Source of the DNA: DAOTWY01 sp003696565 | Lineage (GTDB): Bacteria > Chloroflexota > Anaerolineae > Aggregatilineales > Phototrophicaceae | Length of the DNA: 64,000 nucleotides | Assembly (NCBI GenBank): GCA_034435635.1 | Contig: DAOTWY010000038.1 | Span: forward strand, 83,756 to 147,755 | Direction: 5' to 3' | The notes under the pieces: generated by a model | Database searches by the model: none | Told to the model about the DNA's origin: nothing | What the model saw: the letters and a program-made list of their open reading frames with translations, nothing else | Shown here: positions 58,822-64,000 of the stretch, in pieces | How the letters are laid out: each line of letters opens with the position of its first letter | Position numbering within the stretch: position 1 is the first letter of the stretch | Position numbers and translations under genes: made by a program

Positions 58822-60198
58822 ATGCCAAGATTAATCGGACTACTGCTTGTAATCTGGGGAATACTGGTCATCCGTATTGATGCCCCTTGGTTCGGCGTAC
58901 AAGAAGCCCCCCGCACGTGGATTCCAGCTAGTGTGAGGACGTATCATACTTATGGTTTGAGCCAAACAGGTGGCATGATCTTTAAGCATACATCACCTCT
59001 CCCCCCGGAAGATTTTCAATATTATACTCATCATCCCCCGAGTGTTGTTTGGCTACCTTATGCGCTTTCAATTGTGATGGGTGATAATGAAGTCGCAATT
59101 CGATTTGGTTTTTTAGCAGCAACCTTACTCAGTGCTGTTCTGTTTTTTGTGTTTGTTCGGCGGTTGTATGATGAACGTGTAGCATGGTGGGCAACCGTGT
59201 TTTATAGTTTAGTGCCCATGCTCGCTTACTATGGAAGAGTCCCCGGATATGGTCAACTGGCATTATTCATAGCGATGTTATTCGCAGTTGTCATGGTGGA
59301 GTGGCTTAAAAAGCCAACCCGCAATCACTTAATTGTGTTGTGCATCTTAGCCTGGTTAGCCGTGTGGACAGCGTGGATAGCTGTCTTTTTTGTTGCTGCA
59401 TTCGGTTTAGCCGCGATGATACTAGGCTCGCGTCAACACCAAATCGCTGTAGTTGGATTCGGCTTACTAAGCATTGCTGCGTTCATAGCACTCATGGCGT
59501 TCTATCAATCTCAGTGGGATGGTGCCATTGATAGCATTATTCGTGCTTTTGGTTGGCGCACCAGCAACGCCAGTGATGACCCCGGAACCGCACCTTTTAC
59601 CCTCATGGAATTTGTCTGGCGAACAATCGCACACATCGGGGTGTTTATAACACCTGGCGTGTTGATCATGTCTATTTGGGGAATATTCATCTTATGGCGA
59701 AAAGGGACATCTTTTTCCAACACAATCGTGCTATCGTTGCTGATAGGCAGTTTAGGGTATCAACTCGTATTTAGAAACGCCAGCTATGTTCATGATTATT
59801 ATAAAATGACGTTCACCCCTGTTATGGCGATCAGCGCAGGGGTCGCCTGGGTATATACCCGCAATCAACGATGGATACGCCCCGCCTTTGATGCCATGTT
59901 GCTGATAACACTAGGCACAAGTGCTGGCTTGTTAATTTGGCTACACACGACTGGCATCCGTCCACAACTTAACCAAGCCATCACACTGATACAAACTCAA
60001 ACCACACCCAACGATCTTATATTAACAGACCTACAAGGTAAAGATACCCTCATGCCACTTCGATTTTATAGTGAACGGATGATTGAACAAGCCGTCACAC
60101 TGCAAGAAGCCCGCCACCGAGCTGAGACAAGCGGGCAGCGGGTTATCTTTTTAACCTGTCCTCAAGGAACGTGTGAATTAATATCTATTCAACCTTGA
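58822..60198 (+). CDS. GT39-like membrane glycosyltransferase
   Basis: A 458-residue membrane protein with about ten hydrophobic segments. The N-terminal loop after the first helix has the pattern IDAPWFGVQEAPRTWIPASV and a later HHPPSVVWLPYALSIVMGDN. Both are typical of the dolichyl-phosphate-mannose/ArnT-like GT39 group, although the usual Asp-Glu pair is not obvious. AVRFGFLAATLLSAVLFFVF-like helices follow, and a soluble outer C-terminus ends FLTCPQGTCELISIQP. ATG 58822 with AAAGGA upstream is preferred over TTG 58804. It overlaps the convergent methyltransferase gene by 14 bp. Confidence 0.72.
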   Translation: MPRLIGLLLVIWGILVIRIDAPWFGVQEAPRTWIPASVRTYHTYGLSQTGGMIFKHTSPLPPEDFQYYTHHPPSVVWLPYALSIVMGDNEVAIRFGFLAATLLSAVLFFVFVRRLYDERVAWWATVFYSLVPMLAYYGRVPGYGQLALFIAMLFAVVMVEWLKKPTRNHLIVLCILAWLAVWTAWIAVFFVAAFGLAAMILGSRQHQIAVVGFGLLSIAAFIALMAFYQSQWDGAIDSIIRAFGWRTSNASDDPGTAPFTLMEFVWRTIAHIGVFITPGVLIMSIWGIFILWRKGTSFSNTIVLSLLIGSLGYQLVFRNASYVHDYYKMTFTPVMAISAGVAWVYTRNQRWIRPAFDAMLLITLGTSAGLLIWLHTTGIRPQLNQAITLIQTQTTPNDLILTDLQGKDTLMPLRFYSERMIEQAVTLQEARHRAETSGQRVIFLTCPQGTCELISIQP

Positions 60199-60928
60199 TT
60201 GCGATGTTGATCTGATTCACGCCCAATGCAAGTGGCATATATGTGGTTCGGGTAAGGACTTGTAAAAATGCGGGTAAGCCAAATAACCCAAACTGTATAA
60301 TACGGGGTATCAGTGGCAAATATGGCACGTCCCACAAGCCATCACCAAATTGCTTAAGCATCACAAACCCGTTAGATTCACACCAGTTTTTCCAAACACT
60401 TGGCACATGACAATTAATATGTGTCTTATCTTTACCGATTGCATCGTTATCACGGTCCTTAAACCGGCGGAAGCTATATTCTGGATGCGGCGTAACAAAA
60501 AACCACAAACCACCGGGTTTAAGCAATCGGTTCACCTGGCGGATTGTTGCTTCTGGATCAGGCAAATGTTCTACCAAATGTAGCGCAACCACCGCACTAA
60601 ATGTGCCGGCTTCAAACTGGTCAATATCGTTAACATCCATCTGATAAGCTTCAGCACGGGGCGCATTCAAACGGGTCTGCTGGATGCTATAGTCAATTAA
60701 ATCAATGCCCACACATTGAAAGTCATCCTGTAATAACCCCAATAAATGCCCTAACCCGCACCCCATTTCCAACAATTTACCGCCGTCGTTAGGCGCGTGT
60801 TGACGAATCAACGCGGCAAAATAACGGCGGGCAAACCAGTACATGCTGAATCGCCCCATACTGCGATCAGCGTAATTCCACTTTTGAAAATACTCTTTTG
60901 TATAATGCTGACGATAATCACGGCTCAT
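60185..60928 (-). CDS. Class I SAM-dependent methyltransferase
   Basis: A 247-residue methyltransferase. Motif I is KLLEMGCGLGHLLGLL (~51-66), the acidic ribose contact is VGIDLIDYS, motif II is FSAVVALHLVEHLPDPEATI and motif III is RLLKPGGLWFFVTPHPEYSF. The pattern is of the UbiE/Methyltransf_11 kind. The C-terminal ~60 residues contain a hydrophobic stretch (IPRIIQFGLFGLPAFLQVL) that may associate with membrane. The acceptor is unknown. Its ATG overlaps the upstream phosphoesterase stop by 11 bp. Confidence 0.88.
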   Translation of the reverse strand: MSRDYRQHYTKEYFQKWNYADRSMGRFSMYWFARRYFAALIRQHAPNDGGKLLEMGCGLGHLLGLLQDDFQCVGIDLIDYSIQQTRLNAPRAEAYQMDVNDIDQFEAGTFSAVVALHLVEHLPDPEATIRQVNRLLKPGGLWFFVTPHPEYSFRRFKDRDNDAIGKDKTHINCHVPSVWKNWCESNGFVMLKQFGDGLWDVPYLPLIPRIIQFGLFGLPAFLQVLTRTTYMPLALGVNQINIAIKVE

Positions 60929-61505
60929 GTGGAATCGGTTCTACCGCCTCCGCTGTTACATCGTATAAATCAAATGTTAAATCCGGCAGGTGCAAAATGC
61001 CATAGGTATGTGACGTAGATCGTGTGCTTTTGAAGGTATAGACTGACCCCGGATTCACAACACATCCACTATCCACCCGTAAATACATCGGGACATGGGT
61101 GTGCCCAGTAATCAATACATCAACCTGTAACGACGTTAACATCATGTTTAAGAGCGTCTCCGAGACATGATCGCGATACAATCCCCATAAGTTGCTACCC
61201 GGTTTACCATGACACATAAAAATTTTTACGTTGTCATATTCACACCGTAAATCCAATGGCAAGTGTTTCAAAAAATGCGTGTTTTCCCTGGTTAAGTTAT
61301 AAAACCACTCATCATGATTACCTCGAACGGTTGGGATTTTACGCTCACGAATCACTTCCACCACCCGGTTTTGTTCGGGTCCACGCCCAACCAAATCCCC
61401 CGCACAGAGGATATGATCAACTTTATGGTAATTGTCTAAACGATCCAGGACTGTCTGAAGTGCTTGATAATCTCCGTGAATATCTGATATGACTCCGATG
61501 TCCAT
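60918..61505 (-). CDS. Metallophosphoesterase, YfcE/MJ0936-type
   Basis: A 195-residue calcineurin-like phosphoesterase with all metal motifs: GVISDIHGDYQAL (~4-16), CAGDLVGRGPEQN (~34-46), VRGNHDEW (~59-66), MCHGKPG and ITGHTHVP (~133-140). It probably hydrolyses a small phosphodiester. It is in an operon with the downstream methyltransferase. A perfect 15-bp palindrome sits in its promoter region. Confidence 0.92.
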   Translation of the reverse strand: MDIGVISDIHGDYQALQTVLDRLDNYHKVDHILCAGDLVGRGPEQNRVVEVIRERKIPTVRGNHDEWFYNLTRENTHFLKHLPLDLRCEYDNVKIFMCHGKPGSNLWGLYRDHVSETLLNMMLTSLQVDVLITGHTHVPMYLRVDSGCVVNPGSVYTFKSTRSTSHTYGILHLPDLTFDLYDVTAEAVEPIPHEP

Positions 61506-61532
61506 CCTTTATATCCTGGCTGATACTGAATG

Positions 61533-61547
61533 CCCTTATTATAAGGG
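61533..61547. promoter_or_regulatory. Palindrome overlapping a -10 box upstream of the phosphoesterase gene
   Basis: CCCTTAT-T-ATAAGGG is a perfect 15-bp palindrome that contains TATAAT on the minus strand (61543-61538), 28 bp before the phosphoesterase ATG. It has the look of an operator over a promoter. No regulator is identified. Confidence 0.4.
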
Positions 61548-61667
61548 ATTCGGGGTAAAATTCCTGAGTTAATTTAGTCAGGTAGGAATTTAATTAAAAC
61601 TGCGGCAAAGCTTTGTCGGTTGTGATATGATTGATATACGATAATAACGCAACAATAAAGCGGTAAT

Positions 61668-62294
61668 ATGACAACCATTTTGCTAATTCGCCACGCAGTC
61701 AATGACTTTGTCAAAACCGGTAAACTCGCCGGTTGGACTCCTGGCGTGCATTTAAACGATGAAGGCAAAGCACAAGCTGAAGCATTAGGTCAACGCTTGG
61801 CACATATGCCCATTGACCATATCTATGCCAGCCCACTAGAACGTACCATGGAAACCGCACAAGCCATTCAGCGGCACCACCCACACCTGCATATCCAAGA
61901 GAACCTACAGCTTGCAGAGGTTCAATATGGTGATTGGGAAGGGAAAAAAATCGCTGATTTAAGGCAGCGTAAGATGTGGCAAGTTGTGCAAGAATATCCT
62001 TCTCGGGCGGGTTTCCCCAAGGGAGAGACAATGCGGGCAGTGCAAGTCCGCGCTGTCAATGAAATAGAACGCCTGGTACAAGACCACCCCAACCAAACGG
62101 TGATCGTGGTCTCCCATGCCGATATCATTAAAATGGTGATGGCTCACTATCTTGGCATGCACTTAGATAATTTCCAGCGTATTGTCATCTCTCCAGCATC
62201 CATTAACACCCTGATGCTTGGGCATAGTCGTCCGTTTATTGTAACCATGAACGATATAGCACACGTTCTCATGATGGAAAAAAAGACAAACTAA
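61668..62294 (+). CDS. Histidine phosphatase, MSMEG_4193-like
   Basis: A 208-residue phosphoglycerate-mutase-type phosphatase. The catalytic motif is ILLIRHAVNDF, with RHA in place of RHG, and is followed by LAGWTPGVHLNDEGKAQAEAL, characteristic of the MSMEG_4193 subgroup. YASPLERTMETAQAI and the second His in VIVVSHADIIKMVM complete the site. It is the first gene of a trio with DUF3090 and SCO1664-like genes (spacing 1-2 bp). I recall this trio from Actinobacteria near mycothiol synthesis; the substrate is unknown. Confidence 0.9.
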   Translation: MTTILLIRHAVNDFVKTGKLAGWTPGVHLNDEGKAQAEALGQRLAHMPIDHIYASPLERTMETAQAIQRHHPHLHIQENLQLAEVQYGDWEGKKIADLRQRKMWQVVQEYPSRAGFPKGETMRAVQVRAVNEIERLVQDHPNQTVIVVSHADIIKMVMAHYLGMHLDNFQRIVISPASINTLMLGHSRPFIVTMNDIAHVLMMEKKTN

Positions 62295-62295
62295 T

Positions 62296-62799
62296 ATGGC
62301 GGCAGAAGAACTTGAATTAAACCCTGTTGATTTTATAACAATTGGCACAGTTGGTCCAAAAGGTAAGCGTGTGTTTTATTTACAAGCTGCATCCGGCGAC
62401 CAACTCGTATCATTAATCATTGAAAAAGAACAATCTTGGGCATTAAGCGAAGCAATCCGTGAGTTAATTGACGATATCGATAAACGCCTAGGCGATTATG
62501 CCCCCCCCATGCATATGGATATGGAACTCCGTGATCCCATAGAGCCGTTGTTTCGTATCTCACAAATGGGGCTAGGTTATGATGAAGACCTCGATAGAGT
62601 GGTTTTAGTCGCACAGGCTTTGCGTGTCCCAGAAGCAGATAATCCCTTATTAAACCCACAAGATGACACGCCTGATATTGTCCGTATGTGGTGTAGCCGG
62701 GCACAAATGCGCGCCCTGAGCGAACATACCATCACGGTTGTCCGCTCTGGCAGGGCAGACCCCAAACAAAACGGTCGGTTGGTATATTACTGGACGTAA
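62296..62799 (+). CDS. DUF3090 family protein
   Basis: A 167-residue protein of a conserved but uncharacterised family (DUF3090, also TIGR03847). It has the signature ELNPVDFITIGTVGPKGKRV, FYLQAASGDQLVSLIIEKEQ and the C-terminal WCSRAQMRALSEHTITVVRSGR. It starts 1 bp after the phosphatase stop. The next gene follows directly. The family always seems to accompany SCO1664-like proteins, which suggests a shared complex or pathway. Biochemical function is unknown. Confidence 0.88.
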   Translation: MAAEELELNPVDFITIGTVGPKGKRVFYLQAASGDQLVSLIIEKEQSWALSEAIRELIDDIDKRLGDYAPPMHMDMELRDPIEPLFRISQMGLGYDEDLDRVVLVAQALRVPEADNPLLNPQDDTPDIVRMWCSRAQMRALSEHTITVVRSGRADPKQNGRLVYYWT

Positions 62800-62800
62800 A

Positions 62801-63538
62801 TTGAGTGACGAAAAACCCATCAGCTTAGAGCGTGCTTTAGAAATTTTGGAACACGGTGTCGTCGATGCCGAACATGGTGCCATTCGCTGGAGTTCCAACC
62901 ATACTTTTTTAATCTCCGTCACACATCAAGGAGATACAATCGCCGCTGTGTATAAACCACAACGCGGGGAGCGTCCCTTATGGGACTTTCCTGATGGCAC
63001 CCTCTGCTATCGAGAACGCGCGGCTTTTCTGACTTCACAAGCCTTAAATTGGGAACTTGTGCCGCCCACTGCCTTACGCGATGGACCACGTGGCTTAGGC
63101 TCAATGCAGTTTTTTATTGACCATGATCCAGAATACAACTATTTTTCCTTTGACCCATCCCTTATCCCGCAGTTGATGCGCCTCGCTTTGTTTGATGTTC
63201 TCGTCAATAATGCAGACCGTAAAGGTGGGCACTGTATTGTCGATAGCCAAAATCATCTATGGGGAATTGACCACGGCATCACCTTTCATCATGCTTATAA
63301 ACTCCGCACCGTCATCTGGGATTTTGCCGGGCAGCCTATCCCCGATGCCTGGTTAGCTGATGTTCAAACACTGTATGATCGTCTGCAAACGCCCAATGAC
63401 ACATTTTGTGAAGCAATTCATCAACTCATCAGCGCATCTGAAGTTAAAGCCTTCATCCGCCGCATGGAGCAACTATTAACTACCAAGCGTTACCCCTCAC
63501 CAGGACCCGGACCAAACTACCCTTGGCCCCCCGTTTAA
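62801..63538 (+). CDS. SCO1664-like kinase-fold protein
   Basis: A 245-residue protein of the TIGR03843/SCO1664 group, with a PI3/4-kinase or HipA-like fold. A nucleotide-loop region with invariant Lys (TIAAVYKPQRGERPLWDFPD, ~45-64), RERAAFLTSQALNW and the catalytic stretch DVLVNNADRKGGHCIV followed by WGIDHGITF are visible. These fit the DxxxN and D-x-G catalytic pattern. The start is taken as TTG 62801, two bases after DUF3090; TTG 62738 would overlap DUF3090. The end is Pro-rich. The phosphorylated substrate is unknown. Confidence 0.85.
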   Translation: MSDEKPISLERALEILEHGVVDAEHGAIRWSSNHTFLISVTHQGDTIAAVYKPQRGERPLWDFPDGTLCYRERAAFLTSQALNWELVPPTALRDGPRGLGSMQFFIDHDPEYNYFSFDPSLIPQLMRLALFDVLVNNADRKGGHCIVDSQNHLWGIDHGITFHHAYKLRTVIWDFAGQPIPDAWLADVQTLYDRLQTPNDTFCEAIHQLISASEVKAFIRRMEQLLTTKRYPSPGPGPNYPWPPV

Positions 63539-63638
63539 TGCCCAAATGCCTTTTCAACGGCATATATACCGCGCTCTTTTTGTTCAATACCCCATTATTG
63601 GATTAAAATAGAGTGGCATCAATCAAGAGGAGTGAGAT

Positions 63639-64000
63639 GTGTCTGACGAACGAGCGCGTGAATTAGAAGAGCGGGGGATAGCAGCAGCCAAAGCCGGACG
63701 TAAAGATGAAGCCCGCGCACTACTGCAACATTCCTTACGCATTAATTCCAACAACGATAATGCCTGGCTGTGGCTGGCGAGTGTCGCCCGTGATAAGCGT
63801 GAACGCCTGCTATGCCTTCAAAAAGTTTTAGAACTAAACCCACAAAACGAAATGGGGCTACGTGCCGTACGTGCAATGGGTATTGACCCGCAAAAACTCG
63901 TGCCACAACGCGCCACCATTGATCAATCCCTAATCGACGTAGATGAGTTAGTAGAAGAACCTCGCGTGCCATTGCCCTCACTAGATGCTTTACAAAACGC
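63639..64000 (+). CDS. TPR-repeat protein (5' part)
   Basis: The frame is open from GTG 63639 (AGAGGAG upstream) to the window end, 120 codons. The sequence SDERARELEERGIAAAKAGR, then DEARALLQHSLRIN and DNAWLWLASVARDKRERLLC with LQKVLELNPQN gives two to three TPR-like helix pairs. It continues into an acidic linker. Such N-termini are common in Chloroflexota proteins with C-terminal extensions; what follows is beyond the window. Confidence 0.8.
   Translation, partial: MSDERARELEERGIAAAKAGRKDEARALLQHSLRINSNNDNAWLWLASVARDKRERLLCLQKVLELNPQNEMGLRAVRAMGIDPQKLVPQRATIDQSLIDVDELVEEPRVPLPSLDALQN

Noticed and set aside
61711..62162. Three minus-strand frames opposite the histidine phosphatase gene
   Set aside because: They are shadows of the plus-strand gene, which has full catalytic motifs.
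1..64000. tRNA, rRNA, CRISPR, insertion sequences, prophage or defence islands
   Set aside because: I looked through the intergenic gaps and protein list and saw no cloverleaf, regular spaced repeats, transposase, integrase or phage structural genes.

Overview
The window looks like one contiguous piece of a bacterial chromosome, with AT-leaning composition judged by eye and dense, often overlapping genes. It is probably from the phylum Chloroflexota (Anaerolineae / Thermofonsia-like relatives). That assignment is inference. It rests on the combined gene content: a 14-gene-type complex I operon with odd insertions, fused GlyQS, RpoB with a large insertion, the histidine phosphatase-DUF3090-SCO1664 trio shared with Actinobacteria, DnaD-domain and DnaC-like genes beside dnaB, and DUF1028. 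I see no tRNA, rRNA, CRISPR array, insertion sequence or phage genes.

Layout. (1) 1-14018, minus strand: NADH:quinone oxidoreductase operon nuoA-nuoM. The operon runs off the left edge, and a small TPR gene sits between nuoF and nuoG. NuoL carries two His-rich insertions, NuoJ carries a DUF4397-like beta domain and NuoH has an extra C-terminal membrane part. (2) 14298-23402, minus: alpha/beta hydrolase, NUDIX-GNAT fusion, dnaG-rpoD operon and glyQS. (3) 23552-31030, plus: ECF sigma factor with a membrane partner, rpoB without rpoC, a lysine-2,3-aminomutase-like radical SAM enzyme and endonuclease V. (4) 31079-38617, mixed: serine hydrolase/HAD pair, DUF1028, two small regulators, GT39-like membrane protein, LysM lipoprotein and bifunctional nuclease. 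(5) 38970-45395, plus: primosome cluster dnaB (with a mini-intein in the Walker A motif), dnaD-like and a tandem-AAA+ dnaC-like gene. It is followed by a GNAT, a KARI-like protein lacking metal ligands, and a HEAT-repeat protein. (6) 45379-48046, minus: phosphohexomutase and sugar nucleotidyltransferase. (7) 48852-56194, minus: a chemosensory operon (cheW, mcp, cheA-REC, cheB, receiver, RsbT-like, cheW-like, REC-Roadblock) with no cheR. (8) 56347-64000: pdxS, recF, a second GT39-like protein, methyltransferase, phosphoesterase, the phosphatase/DUF3090/SCO1664 trio and the start of a TPR gene.

How the parts fit together. The left end is respiratory energy conversion. The centre is information processing: primase, primary sigma, RNA polymerase beta, helicase, loaders and glycyl-tRNA synthetase. 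The right half holds a signalling operon whose output looks like Roadblock/RsbT-type switches and not flagellar control. The items I would look at first are the chemosensory operon with its Glu-substituted receiver, the NuoJ/NuoL insertions, the duplicated helicase loader beside an intein-split DnaB, and the KARI-like protein.
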